From assembly GCF_000150275.1 (NCBI RefSeq), contig NW_002060946.1, forward strand, positions 6,218,667 through 6,282,666: 64,000 bases of DNA, read 5' to 3'. How positions within the stretch are numbered: position 1 is the stretch's first letter; each line of letters starts with the position of its first letter. The translations under genes were made by a program, and so were the position numbers. This DNA is from Trichoplax adhaerens (lineage: Eukaryota > Placozoa > Uniplacotomia > Trichoplacea > Trichoplacidae). Below the pieces are notes generated by a model, which saw nothing but the letters and a program-made list of their open reading frames with translations, was not told the origin of the DNA and made no database searches. Shown in pieces: positions 1-13,408 of this stretch.

Positions 1-24
1 ACTATTGTATTTATTCGCCTTTAG

Positions 25-2158
25 TGTATCGCAACGTGTTCAAGCGATTCTAACATTAAGATTTGGTCTGTTATCGACTTTACTTGTGTCAAGGTTATTC
101 TTTCATTCAGTACTTCATTTGCCTTGCACGTAACTTAATGCGTACGTCATAGAAAACCTAATTCATGAGATGTTGTAAATTGTAGACTTTTGAAGGCCAT
201 TCTAACTCTGTACTTAAAGTAAGCTTTGTAACTCGGGGGATGCAGCTGTTGTCAAGGTATAGACTAGTCAATAACATTGATAAGTTAAGATTGGCAGTAT
301 TTTAAACAGTCAATACTATCGCTACGATGATTGAACGGTTTTTAATTTTTAATGTCTTTGGTTGAACTATGTAATCAAGTGACTCTGATGGGTTAATTAA
401 GTTATGGACAATTAAAAGCAATGAATGTGAAAATACTTTTGATCATCACACAGATAAGGTAATTCACTACAATGCTATATCCAAGATGGCATTTTTTTTA
501 CTACCGTTGTTATTTAATTTTAATTCTCTGTATTAAATTTATAAAGCATAAACATTAATAAATCTATTGTGGAATTTTTATTGGCTGTCACTAGGTATGG
601 GCTATAAAGCCTAACTCTACGGAAGAATACTTTGTATCTGGCGGTGCTGATTCAAGTTTAGCTATATGGAAGGTGATAAAACGGTAGCAGATCATGAAAT
701 GAAATGCTGTCCTTATGTATTAAATTTACTAATTTTAAAGGATATGACCGCTATTGAAAGAGAAAAGAAAATTGCTGAGGAAGAGGAATTAATAGCAAAG
801 TATAGCTTAGACGCCTTTTGTTGTGTTCATGCATATATAGTAGTATCCTTTATAAAATTTACATTATTGCTATCTTAGGGAGCAAGAATTATCAAATCTT
901 TTGCATGCTAAGAAATTTACAGAAGCTCTCAATATGGCTATTGGTTTAGAAAAACCCTTCCTAACCTTGACAGTTGTCAAAAGTAGGTGGAAGTAGATGC
1001 AATCTTGAAACCTATTAGAAGAATATGAAATGTTTAAGATTTAATTTTATTTTATATCTCAGCTATTCTCGATCAACCGGACGGTCTGGAAAGTATCGAT
1101 AACGTTATTCAAAAATTAGATAAGAAGCACGTAAATACAATATTCCAGTATTTGTCGACTTGGAATACTAATGCTAAGCATTCAAGGGCTGCTCAAATTG
1201 GTTAGTTTGTCTCTCCTTCATCATAAATGCCAAAATGTTCCTTCATTGACGGTAACTAATGTTATCCTTATTATTTCATTTTATTATTTAGTTTTATCTA
1301 TAATTCTTAAGAATACGATACCTGAGGATTTAATTAAAATGCCAAGCATGCAGACCACTTTAGAAGCGCTTATACCATATACAGGTAATTCAACGAACGG
1401 CATCGAATTTAGAGTGTACTGCTATTTGCTATATCTTATTACGAGTATAATACTAAGAATTTTCTCAAATTGATAGAACGTCATTATCAAAGGCTCGAGC
1501 GACTGTTAGAGGTAATCTTCGTTATCGTAGTAGCTAACCTGGTGTATTTTAGTATGCATAAAATTAAATTTTATCTTTGCGTTTTGATTTCTGTAGCAAA
1601 GCTATTTCATAGAATATACCTTACAGTGTATGAATTCAGCAACATTTTCACTTACTAACGGGTAGGGAAATATATGATAGTGCAGTTTAAACAAGCTGTA
1701 CAAAAGTTTAGGTTCATATTTTTTTCCACCTTGTATGTAAATCGTTTTATTATCGATCGTATTAGTAATGATATCACGAAAATGGAAGTCACTGATCTTA
1801 CAGTCAAGGAAATACCAGAAAATAAGTTAACTGAAACACTCGAGAATGGTGCAAGTGATACTGTAGATGCGAATACAGCTACATTGGACGCAATGGAAAG
1901 TTTGAAAAATGACGCTTCGGATACCGTTCTAACTAGTAAAAGACAGCCTACTACTGTGAATGTAAGTCATCTAATATTACGGTGCTATTGCTCAAAAGTA
2001 AATCTTCAGTTATAAAGCACAGGCAAGTAATGTTCACTGTTATATCAACGAAGGGAAATTACGATGGGAAGAATGATGAAACAATTAAGCAAAAGAGGAA
2101 ATCCCGCGACGTAAAGGGACGAAGCAAAAAGAAAAAGGCCACGATTGCAAATATTTAA
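25..2158 (+). CDS. TBL3: TBL3/UTP13-like U3 snoRNP WD40 protein, C-terminal part (5' cut by window edge)
   Basis: Exons: 25-93, 186-256, 380-458, 595-672, 741-799, 879-982, 1063-1200, 1292-1384, 1477-1511, 1597-1661, 1766-1961, 2054-2158. They join in frame to 363 residues and a TAA. The first four encode the last WD40 blades (CSSDSNIKIW, TFEGHSNSVLKV, DGLIKLWTIKSNEC, SGGADSSLAIW). The rest match the helical Utp13 C-terminal domain of TBL3: QELSNLLHAKKFTEALNMAI, YLSTWNTNAKHSRAAQ, LEALIPYT, ERHYQRLERLLE. The tail is lysine-rich (KGRSKKKKA), which fits a nucleolar protein. In known eukaryotes this protein belongs to the UTP-B part of the small-subunit processome for 18S rRNA maturation. Introns are only about 68-139 bp. 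Family assignment is from remembered conservation; the last three exons are less certain because the tail diverges. The N-terminal blades lie left of the window. Confidence 0.88.
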
Positions 2159-2720
2159 CCCGATCTGTAATCAGTTAGTGAGCGTTTGCACTTTCATCAT
2201 AATGGTGCTGCTCAGCAATGAGCGAATGATGTATACTAGGCAATTGAATTCGTAGCTGTTATTTTAAATGTACATATAATTTTTTTGGAAATCATATTTT
2301 GAATTGACAGATACTGTTTTATTAGTATCAGATATGGTATCAAATTTAAGAGGTTATCTTGTATCTCCGGTATATTCTTTCAAGCAGATGTTAATAATTT
2401 CGACACTATGAAAAGAGGTAAAACCAAATTTTACTTGCATGCATAGTTTTTAGTGTTTATACATCACACCCTCATCTATTACTACGGAAGCCAGAATAAA
2501 ATGAATAACGATCTACGCGAAATGTGAAGTTTGTTTGTTTGTCATATATCATGCATAAATGAAAAGTGATAAGATCTGAATTTTTAATATCCAAGTTGAT
2601 GATATAATAAAAAGTTATGAAATGCATATTTACATAATAGTTTTCATAATTATCCATCAAGGTTTTTGTCTGTATCATGAAACTATAAATGCTGATACAG
2701 ATATGACAATATCTGCAATT
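2159..2720. other. intergenic gap between convergent 3' ends
   Basis: No gene seen. It lies between the TBL3 stop and the proposed last WDPCP exon. An AATAAA at 2495-2500 on the plus strand and its complement near 2318-2323 could serve as polyadenylation signals for the two genes, but this is inference. Confidence 0.5.
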
Positions 2721-5700
2721 TTACGATATCCCAAAATGTACAATAGAACTTGCTTGTGGTTTCTAGTAGCAGGTAAAAGAAAGCAACAATATAAGAATAA
2801 TTTTAAAGCAATGTCTATTGGTATTCTAATTGAAATCTGACTCGAGAACGTTTCAAGAACGTAAAAGCTATATTGAGTACATATAAACTGTCGAATTGCA
2901 TTAAGGCAGTTTCTGTCACGTACCATTTGATCGGGAATTTCTGAAATGCATGATATAAGTTATATGAGTTAGTGATGCTCAATTATAATTATTCAAATTC
3001 CTACTGTACATTTTAAAATATCCCAGAGCAAATAAGAATGCTAAAGTCATAGATAAATTTGCTATCACTTTACTAACCTCCATCCCTTATTCGTTTAGCT
3101 TCTGCATTCAATAGTTCAAAGTTTCGCGATGTGTCTTCGGTGACTGCATCAGAATTATCCACGTTTTCTATAATGGAGAATATTCTGTTTAAGCACGATA
3201 GCATTTACGCCTTAAAAGTGATAAGTTAGAATTTTAACAAGTTATAGAATAACCGTCGCTTAAAATTCTAGAATTGATTTCGTCTGCTTTAGCTTTCGCT
3301 GCATAAGCCAGTGTTAATTCATTGTAATCCATAGCTACGTAGTACAGATCCTATGAAGATATATATTCTTTTACTTTTAGCTTGATTAGCCTTTTATCGT
3401 CATAAAAAAGCATTAACTATAAGCTTTTTTGATTAGAATTCTGTCTTTGCTATATATCTTTACGCAATTACAGAAATTACTGTCAATACAAATTGCCACC
3501 AATAACTGTAGTAGTGCTTACCATAAATAATTCTCTGTTTTCTAACCGATCGGCTACGTAGAACGCTTTTTCAAAACTTTTTCGTCTAACAGTAGATCGG
3601 CGTTAATGGTATTGTTAAAGGATTTGATAGAGCTTAATGTTCCAATAGTAATTATTATATTAAATTTAATTTATTTAGTTTAAAATGAATAGTACCTAAT
3701 AAAATTGTCGAATAAGCGTTGTAGTAGTCCTTCTACAATTTGTTTAAATTCGTCAGCAATTTTTACATGTAAAGTTTGCTTTGGATTATAAAAGGTACCG
3801 ATTGCGCTGTCAATTAGTACTATAAAATAATTTAGGATAATTATATCAGCTTTATCAAATATTGAGAAATAGATACCATAATTAAAGTTTATAATACAGT
3901 AATTATGAAATAAACTAGAAACAGATTTTAAGTGAATATCCTTACATTCACTGTCTTCGTCCAAATCGTTCTTAAATATCTCATTACAGATAGCCATCAA
4001 ACATGAAAAGCATATGTGACCTTCTCTATTCCAGTCAAGATTGGATAATATGCTGACGGCCTATAACGGTGTATTTATATATTTAGAAAGAAATTATTAC
4101 AATAATTGCATCTATAAGTTATAGTGTAATCCAATTTTTTCTTAAATGCAAGCCGTTAGATAAATACCTCTTCATATTGATTTTGTTTTAGATACTCATT
4201 TGTAATTTCGATAGGTCCTAGACGTCCATTATTAAAAACCCCAATTTCTAGCCGTAAAATGGCAATTGGTCCTCTATTAACAAATATTTTACATATAAAA
4301 GTTAAAATTGCGTAGCTTTAATGACAGGATTATATTTAGGAGAATCGAACTGGGTAAAATTATGAGAGTTATACTTTGATAGAACAAGAGCAATATCAAT
4401 GTAAGATTTAAAACGCTCATTTCCTTGACCAAGTAAACTTGTATCTGGTGACCATGTAACGGATACAAGATGGACTGGAGGCCTATTGAACACAGTAGCC
4501 GATAGCAAACAATTTAGTCGCCATAATACACATTTAAAATAAAAGCATCGGCAAGTGCCCTTAAATTTAAGCCAGTCTTAGTGAGATTGTTATCAGTTAA
4601 CTTAATTCAAGTTGACTTACACCAAATACTTAGCAAGATCTAAATGATTCAGTTTCATTGGTTCCTCAGTTAACATATGAATTGGAAATTCGGATAGGGC
4701 TATATCGAATAGCTAAAAAATAACTGATGTTAGCGAATAGATCAAAGTATATAATTGCTGTTCATTAATAATATAGTACAGTAATTATATTAGGCTCTAC
4801 AGCAGAGGTTAAGTTTATTTGTAATATTATAAATGGAGTATGGTGATGATTAAGATAGATTTGTAGAATTTGATTAGAAATATTTATGATCGATTCTTAT
4901 ATTTTTTTAACCATTAATTGCCACTATAAATTTTATACGCATAAGTCAAAGTAAAGCAAATATTATATTTGAAATCAAGCTATTTCCAAATAGTTACAGC
5001 AATCCACAATATGGCACATAGGCAACTTTTCTACTAAGAAGGATCAAGCAGATAAAGCTGAATTATCATAGTATAAATTGACAATTAACTCGTATGTAAA
5101 CCTGAAAATCGCCGGCATCATTGGCCACTATAAAAATTGTATCGTCCCAGTGCCACTGGATATAAATTGGATGATCCTTATAATTTAATCGTAAATTTTT
5201 CAATATGGCATTTTAATCGTTATAAAATAGCATGTTATAAGCCTTAGAGTAGGTCTATAAGTCTATTTTGGAATTATCTCAGATATAACCTTACCACAGC
5301 AGATTTTGTTGCCGATTTGCTTTCACAATTTTCATCATAACATACCTGTAACAAGTTCGTTAGAAAAACTTTTCATTATATGCTGAAATTTAATATCATA
5401 TAATATTGCATAAATAAGTAAATCTTACGATAGTTCCGTCATTACAACCAATAATAAATTTGTCTTCTGCATGATTGGGTTGACAGCAAGTAACAAAACC
5501 TATATAAGAATTGTTAAAATATGCTTGCCCAGGATGGTACTCACAGTAATCTAATATAATATTTGATAAACGTGCATTACCGGGAACAGAAATTTTATTT
5601 GAGACTGAAAAATTTTCCTAGAATAAGATTTAGATTCGAGACAGATAAATTGATCAATATTAAATGAAGGATAATTCATACATTTTCCCTATCCTAGGTA

Positions 5701-8700
5701 ATATATCTTACCTCGTCCTTACTAAGGTCATTTATATGTCGTTCTATAATATTTTCATCAGCTTGTGTTTCCATTGTGATAAATTGATCAAATTTTACAG
5801 CACTAAATTAGAATATTCCTTCGTCAGATTATTTATCAAGTCAAACATGAATTCGATGCGTAATACTAAGCATGTAATTTCATCCTTTAAAAACATAAAA
5901 CTAAAACAATAAGATTTATGGATATAAAAATACGGAATCGCTAGCTAACATACCTAAAATATACACTCAGAGGATTACCAATAGTTCGATACGTACGAGT
6001 AATTTGTATCGGAGGCTGAGAAGATCTGATTAAGAGTTATATGTTCTCTTGATCAGTTCCATTGTAAAATATTTATGTAATGAATAGTGCTAACATTACA
6101 ATCTATTGTACCTATTAATGGAGCCTGCAATTATGTTCTCTTGATGTGTGGTAACATCGTTATGAGCTCGAGAATTATAGTCGGGAGATGGCCACCATAC
6201 TATAAACTATTTGATAAAATCCATCACAAATACATTTTTAACATTAAGGAGTTTATTATATCTAAGTTTCTTACAAACTAGCGTATAGTATTGGAAATAA
6301 GATGCTTATTATGCCTTTGTTAGAATTACCCGGTCTTTAGTCACATTCACAGATAGTTTGGGTTTTACTCCGGCTGGTTTTCCCGGATTATAATCTTGAG
6401 ATAGGAATTGGCACTTGAGAAAATTGGATTAGACGAATGTATAACATATGTGTTATTTATAACGAACGACTAATGTACAAAATGATATTAATCTATGTCA
6501 ATCAAGTTAATTGAGTATGAGTTAATGCTTTTATTACCTTGGGATCAAATGCTGATAATTTTTCAAGTTTTTTCATCTCAGTTACACACTTGTGAAGTAC
6601 CAGTGTTAACTTCGATTTATCGACGTGTAGAATTAGCAAATAATCATTTCCAATGCTAACTAAAGTATAATAATAAATAAATCTGTGTGTTAAAGATGTC
6701 ATCATTACACTTACGATACTGCTTTTGGTAGCGTAGCCATACGCTGGTAAGCATTCTGTATTAGTAATTACGACTATTATCACCTACCATCGCTTATTTG
6801 GTCTCCATGTAATTTACTGACTAAGGTTTTATCGATTAAAATCTGTTCAACATCAGGGCAATGTTGAGCAGTTAAGAACGATATCATAATCCCATTGCTC
6901 AAGATTACCTAGAATCCATGTTGAGTAAATTGTCATAAAAATAAAGAAAGATTAACAATTAGAATTTGCTAATCATAAAGTAATAAAAATATTTTTACTA
7001 CTAGTCCGGTTGAATTAACCACTTATTTATTATTCTTCGTTATAGTATCAATAAATGAAATGTTTAAATCAATCTAAATAATAAACTTTGCAAATGTTAA
7101 ATAATTGCAAAGTAATTTAGCTATGCATTTATAGCATAAGTGAATATAGGTAATATTCAAATCGATTGTATGGATTGTTTGTAATTAATATTAATACCGC
7201 TTTAACTTACTAAAATTAGATGATCGCTTCTCCAATGAACGTGAACGGGTTGATGGTTTGCCATGAGTTCCTACAAAACAATGAAAAATATCGATAAACC
7301 ATAATAGCATGATCATTTGCAGGCCATTCATCATATAATATATGATCGTAACTAGACTTGTTTTAATGTATTGCCATGATGACTTTCCATGTACTATATG
7401 ATACAATTATTAAGTTAAATATAAGGCTCTAGCTTTTTATTACTCAAGAAAAATCTACGAATATAGGTAATGGATATATATGATAATTCAGGTTTCCTGT
7501 GCTCGCGTCTCGTTGTACTCGCTCAACATTCATCTCTTCTGATTAACTAGCAGTTGGCTTTCTGATTGTGTTATAACTGATAAATAATCCACTTGACGCA
7601 AGCAAATAATAATATAAGCAAATATTTAAAAGGTTTTTACCAGTGATTCTCTTAAGTGATCTCTGATTTTTTTCCCCTGACTTTTAAGAAACCAGGTTAT
7701 GTCTCGACCTACATTTACAGTAAGACCAAATCAATCATTTTCACAGGTAGATAGACGTGAAGTATGTATATGCGAGTTTAAGTAGATAATAATTTCTCAA
7801 TTATTTTAATTAAGCCAACGGTTCTTACTCTCTGCCCAATGCCTTCTATAATCCAGATACGATTCATCTGATTGACCTTTAGCGGGAGTGATACATAATT
7901 ATTAAGTAACATTCAATTATCATAGTAATATATTTTTGATATATTTATGTATAGATTAAACGCAAGCTGAAATATCGACTAGGCCTTCTTTACATGTGAG
8001 TAATGATTAAGCTACAGATGATCGACGATCAGAAGTAACTCTAGTTTTTAAACTGGCAGATTGGCATTAATTAATAGTGAAGCCATCCTAGATAATCTTT
8101 ACTCTAGAAAGGTTTACTTTACAGTAGATTCAGTAAATTGTTTCTATTTTAAAGGATAAGAATATTTAATTCGAAGAATTATCTTATCCAATTAGCGCCG
8201 CAACTGCAAAGTTGGGAATGCTACAAGATGAAACACCTTGTGGTATGAAAACTATAACTATCAGTATCCAATACTTTTAGTAGGCTATTTAATCATCATT
8301 AACGTTATACGATTCTTGATGCTCCGGTATTTTCAAATGACTGCAATTTTATTATCAGTCCTAATTATTTGAAGATATTAATATCTGATAAATCTTTACC
8401 TGAGCTCTTATCATGATAATAATGAATCCCTGTCGTAAGGCCTATAATGAATTGATGATGTAAACACCGCTGTGAGTTATCGACCAGAAATAATGCTCTA
8501 ATCAAAGTATCTTTTCTATCATAGTTATCATTTTCGGCTTGACTAATAAGTAGCTTTATTGCAAGCACTCTATTCTACTGTGTGCCCTATTTCTTCGTTA
8601 CTAAAAATATCATGATTACTAGAATCAAAGTTATTACTCATAGTTAACAGAACCGTATTTTGAAGATTTATCTCGACTGTATTAAGGATACACTTTCACT

Positions 8701-8987
8701 GTAATTGACGATGTATACGAAATAGTAATCCATCTGATGAAAGCTACGCAAATATACAGAAACTATTAGTTCTCAGATTAACAAAATACTATTCGGTTTT
8801 GTTGGTATACAGATCGTACACTGTACACTAATTAATTTGTGATTACGATTTCCAGCTTTCGATGTAGAAAATGTATCAATCAAAGTAATTTAAGTTATCG
8901 CAGTTTGAAGAATATTATCAAAATTGACTTACTAGATGCTAAACAGCGCTGACTCCAGACAAATAAATTGGCTAACAACGATGCCAT
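2721..8987 (-). CDS. WDPCP: WDPCP (fritz homologue), planar cell polarity and ciliogenesis effector
   Basis: Exons from the start: 8987-8933, 8441-8400, 7708-7641, 7270-7211, 6908-6788, 6659-6538, 6413-6330, 6206-6112, 6025-5954, 5802-5712, 5617-5545, 5499-5429, 5345-5295, 5176-5102, 4713-4623, 4559-4375, 4273-4168, 4060-3946, 3819-3696, 3585-3522, 3350-3254, 3167-3078, 2752-2721; about 660 residues. Diagnostic matches to vertebrate WDPCP: MASLLANLFVWS start, KKLEKLSAFDPK, VWWPSPDYN, AEDKFIIGCNDGTI, LFDIALSEFP, GPIAILRLEIGVFNNGRL, AVSILSNLDWNREGH, IGTFYNP, FEKAFYVADR, and a final VHFGIS. In animals the protein acts with septins and the CPLANE complex at the ciliary base. All exon phases agree except 4623-4713, which has one extra base. 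The last exon is inferred; without it translation stops at 3073 (GG-TAG). The first exon rests on weaker similarity. Confidence 0.85.
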
Positions 8988-9306
8988 ACTAAGAATTATA
9001 ATGGTGGTTACAATGTTGAGCTATCTAAGCCAATTCGATCATAACAGTTATTATTTACTCAAATTTTCGTAAATAACGCATTGATGTTGATGATTTACGT
9101 CAAACAGACTTAAATACTGTTCACTATTCGTATGTATCTATCGCTAGTACGTCGAAAGGAATTTATATACGCTTTAGAATATAGAAAATGGCAGTTGATT
9201 GCGTATCGCTAGTTGCTAAGCTATAGTTAACGGTGTATCAATTGAATTGAGTCATTTTTCATAAAAATGATTCAAATACGTAAAAAATAACGGTATTGGA
9301 AGAAGT

Positions 9307-9378
9307 GGCTCAGTGGTCTAGTGGCATGATTCGCGCTTTGGGTGCGCGAGGTCACGGGTTCGATTCCCGTCTGAGCCC
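9307..9378 (+). tRNA. tRNA-Pro (anticodon UGG)
   Basis: A 72-nt cloverleaf without an intron. The acceptor stem pairs GGCTCAG (9307-9313) with CTGAGCC (9371-9377). The D-arm (A box) follows, the anticodon loop reads CTTTGGGTG with TGG as anticodon, and the T arm contains GGTTCGATTCC (B box). It sits about 320 bp upstream of the WDPCP start on the opposite strand. Confidence 0.95.
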
Positions 9379-9390
9379 ATTCGGGTATAC

Positions 9391-9403
9391 TTTTTTTCTT
9401 TTT
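9391..9403 (+). terminator. RNA polymerase III oligo-T terminator
   Basis: A T-rich run (T7-C-T5) begins 13 bp after the tRNA-Pro 3' end, the usual position and form for Pol III termination. Confidence 0.8.
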
Positions 9404-10461
9404 AAAAATTGGTGTATAATTAATTAATTAATTTTATTTCGTAGCTTTCTCGATGTTGTTGCCCTCTGGATTGAGATAGAATAGCTGAATAAATATTGGT
9501 AAAGAATTGCGGAGCAGACCTCTTTGTACTTGATTGAGTTGTAGCTCACAATAGGATAACGTCTTATCTGGTACTGCAGAAATGATCATTGCTATTTAAA
9601 TATTGCTTATTTACTAGACTTCAATAACGTTTTAGAAACTATAGAAAAGATATGGAACAGCAAAATCGTGATCAGATCATGACAGCAACTTAATCGATAT
9701 TCTGATGCAGAAATAATCTGTTCCATAATTTATAAATAGAGATGATGATTTATCAGAGAAATCTAAGCATCTCTCTGTACACTTTACATTCTACTTTAAG
9801 TAAGCCAATTTTAGGGATGCAGTGATCCTCTATTTTCCACTTCAATGCCAAAAATTACAGAGCAAATAGATGATGAGCTCAGCCTTGTCTCTACTTATAC
9901 TGTACCACACAATTAATTTTTAAGGAACAAATATGCTCCTAACATTATCGAACATAATTTCAGAAGTTACTTAGAATTGCATCTAATTGCTACACATCTT
10001 TGTCCAATGCTAAAGTTATTCCTCCTATATCGATTCTTTGTTACACTTTTTGTTCGATCAAAAATGGTACTATTATATTATCAAAGCCAAAAAAATTCGC
10101 ATTTCACTATTTTATTAATCATTTGTTACTTTATTAAAAGTCAAAACGTAAATCATCATTACAGCACTATACATGCAATTTATGATATTGCTACAAATAT
10201 TTCACGTCAAGCAAAACTTTAATTTTTTAGCTAAATATTTGTAAGCGATGACAAACAAAATCGAAGGTAGTGCTGATATACTATTCATTTCTTGATATAG
10301 AGTAGAGCTTGCGCGTAAACATAAGAATCCAATTTTGAAAGTATTTCAGCCATATAATTAGAAGCTCAATTTAATAGCTCAAGGCGTTATATGAGGAGTA
10401 TATAATACAAGTAATTTAACAGTAAGGTTAAGCGTACAATTAGAAGCTTATATTAGCTTAA
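9404..10461. other. non-coding gap
   Basis: No gene recognised. It probably includes the 3' UTR of the minus-strand GHITM gene near its right end. The ORFs here are short and lack splice or homology support. Confidence 0.5.
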
Positions 10462-13296
10462 CTATCGTCTTCTAGAGCCGCCACCAGCAGCTAAGATTGT
10501 TGCAATGCGTATAAAGATATTGATGATATCCATGTAAACACCGATTGACCTATTCACATTTAAAAAATTGCCGATCAACAATAGTACAAGTAGGACGTAT
10601 TAAAACACGATTTAAATTTTACGTACTCATTGATAGGATCATATTTGACCGGATGATATAAAGAGTGTGTCTCGGCCTTTTTGACCAGTTTTTGTGTATC
10701 GTAAAGAAGTAATCCACCAAATACGAGTAACCCACCGTATAATGAAATAGAATACAAGCCAGCGCCAAGCATGCCAGTTGCAGGGATGAAAGCAGAGCCT
10801 AAAATAACATGATGCAATGGTAAAAATATGTAAACTCGTCGCATGTTAGTCTACTGTACACATTTAAGGTATCGCTTTATAATTTCAATATATATATATA
10901 TATGTCGCCCTACCAATCGATGCCATGCAAACGCCTCCTAAAGCCAAGCCAAGTGGGCCACCCCAAGTCAAGAATTTTTCGCTCGGCGCACAGGCAGCGA
11001 TCATGGATAAGCCACCTACTACACCGCCTGTTATAGCGGCTGCGCGCATTAACAAAGGTCCACCCATGAACATTAGTGGAGAAAGCACAAATCCTATAGT
11101 ACCAGTATGAACAAGCCAAGCAAGATGTTTGGTATTCAATAGTCCTTCCTGGTATGGCATCGATTGGCATATATAAGCGGTGCCAATCATTGCAGCTAAG
11201 CTGCCACCGATAGCCTACAGTAAGAATTAGAAAGGACATATAGAATAAATGCATTATAGCGTTTTTCTATGAATCTACACTATACGGCAACTATCAGTGA
11301 GACGAACTTGAAAAAAATCTTATAAAAACTATACAAAAATATTATACTTTTAACACAATAAGTTGATTTCCTAGTGTCTACTATTGGGAAGCAGTTAACA
11401 GAAATGTTCAAGGTAGTGTACTAAGTACCAATGGTACGATTAGCTAGTTTAAACGTCTAATTAACTACTGTACATAATTGTTACGGTAATCTTACCAAGA
11501 GTGGGTTTGCTGTCATAAATTTGTATGCGAATCTCGTCCGGTACAGTGATGCAGCAGATGCTGCTGTTACTCCTAGTCCAACCATCAAGTGGCCGTAGCT
11601 AGCCTTAATACGATCACGAACATATTGCGGCCAAATCCTGGTCATAGTAAAACGTTGGAATGTTTTAAATATTTTTAAAATAATTTACTGGATGTCTAAC
11701 ATCAACTGATTATTATTCTATAAGGTGTAAAAAACTAAAATCCTATCAAGATTTAATATACAGAATACTAAATTCCGACGGTCGTACTTTTCTTCTGTGG
11801 CTTAAATGCAGTACACTATCGAATATAATTCCCAGTAAAAAGTGTCCAGTACGTATATACGGGTATACTATAGTTAGTTTTGAATTGAACCATTTATTCT
11901 TTATTACTAATAACTAAAACTATAAAGGACGTAATTGTAGTAGCATTCTGTAATAAATGCAGTGCTCAATAAACGCAGTTCTGCATCTTATCACTGATAT
12001 AATATTATACTCTGTAAACAATAAGCCGGTTGGGATACATATAAATTACCTTACGTATAAAATTAGTTATCGATAGAGAGACAAGACCATGATACGGATT
12101 ACTTGATTAATTTGGCAATTTATAGTATGGTATGCTAGACCGTTTACATACTTATTGTGAACTAATGTAGGTCTAAGGACTTACGCCATTTTATCGATTG
12201 CTCCAATCTGATTTGATAATCCCAGTCCGTAGTAGCATAATGCTCCAATACCTGCTGCGCTGGCACCTGCCACTGCCAATAGTCCATACTTTCCAGCTAG
12301 ATTGAAGGAAAGAGAAGTTAGTACTATTCGATCATCAATAGTATAGGCGTTATAATTATCCATTATTTTTTAACGGGTGCAGTAGTAAGCTACTAAATAT
12401 GAAGAGTAAATGAGTATGGAAATTCAACAAGTTGATATCAATAAAAGACGTTCTGTTTCATACATTTCTTGTACGGATATTTTTTTAAATTTTACCAGCG
12501 ATTTTAGGATTTCCAGCTTCCAGCCCAGTCTACTTAACTTATAATAAGATATGGACACTACATCAGATTACTATTGATAATTTCTGTACTTTTCTACTAA
12601 CACAGTCCATGAAGTATAAATGGAGTATGGATGACGTAATATTGCGGCTTCATGAAGTGTTCTGTACAGTACATACTATACGACGTATGCGAGATATCAT
12701 TTGATCAGGCATCCATCCCAGGCAGGTTGTAGAACTACATTAAATAGTAAAATCCCGAAAATGAATGTATTTCGATTTTGTTTAAATTATACATTTACTT
12801 TGGGTTACTACGTTCCGCACGTATTGATAATAACAAGTAAATGTTCAGTGGGAAATGACGATTGGCCAAGAGATCAGACAACAAACGTTGTGTCCATCTG
12901 TGGTAGTTTATAGTACTTCAGGGCTATGAATTGTTATGAGTTTATGATCACTGGTAGCTATTCATTCACCATGTTAAGCGATTCAACGGATGATCAGGAA
13001 AATGGATGCAAAGGTACATAAAATGACGAACAAGAGTAAATTAATTCCGTTTTCTTTTCTATCGATAGATAGAAAATCAACCAGCCTACGTATCACTTAC
13101 ATGACGCAAAAGCGCTCTCTTCAGACGCAATTTTAGTTCTACGAACAGCTCTTTTAAGAGTACTGACACGACTTCTTGAGGTTACATTGCGAGCTGGAAC
13201 CAGTCGAGTTTTTAATTGAGAATTGCGAATTGCATAGGCTGAGTTGGAAAACCCAGTAAATCTTGTTAACTTGACGACACGAAAGATTGTCGACAT
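10462..13296 (-). CDS. GHITM: GHITM/TMBIM5, mitochondrial inner-membrane BAX-inhibitor-family protein
   Basis: Exons from the start: 13296-13101, 12296-12185, 11637-11496, 11214-10914, 10798-10627, 10549-10462; 1011 nt, 336 residues plus TAG, close to the human length (345). The first ~65 residues are basic and Ser/Arg-rich without acids (MSTIFRVVKLTRFTGFS), typical of a mitochondrial presequence. The core matches GHITM closely: WPQYVRDRIKASYGHL, NTKHLAWLVHTGTIG, SPLMFMGGPLLMRAAA, CAPSEKFLTWGGPLG, LYSISLYGGLLVFGG, LLYDTQKLVKKAE, KYDPINESIGVYMDIINIF, with a GGGSRRR end. Several hydrophobic membrane helices are evident. In vertebrates it supports cristae organisation and acts in mitochondrial Ca2+/H+ exchange. 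The ATG chosen is the only one in frame near the start of the basic presequence; all splice phases agree. Confidence 0.95.
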
Positions 13297-13368
13297 TTTC
13301 ACGAAAAATGGAGGAACACTGCGTAACGTAGACTACGCATGACTGGCTTCACTCTAGAGCTACAGTGT

Positions 13369-13408
13369 ACAGTGTACAGTACGTATTGTAACAAATACTG
13401 TACACTGT
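13369..13408. repeat. perfect inverted repeat (hairpin) of GTAC type
   Basis: The arm ACAGTGTACAGTA (13369-13381) is exactly complementary to TACTGTACACTGT (13396-13408) across a 14-base loop. It lies about 75 bp upstream of the GHITM ATG and belongs to the GTAC-rich palindrome class that recurs through the left two thirds of the window. Confidence 0.8.

Noticed and set aside
6680..6755. Possible extra WDPCP exon (ECLPAYGYATKSS)
   Set aside because: Joining 6788 directly to the exon ending at 6659 keeps the phase and matches the family better; including this piece adds unmatched residues.
10910..11254. 114-codon minus-strand ORF overlapping the GHITM exon in another frame
   Set aside because: It is the shadow of the conserved GHITM exon 10914-11214; the other frame carries the family motifs.
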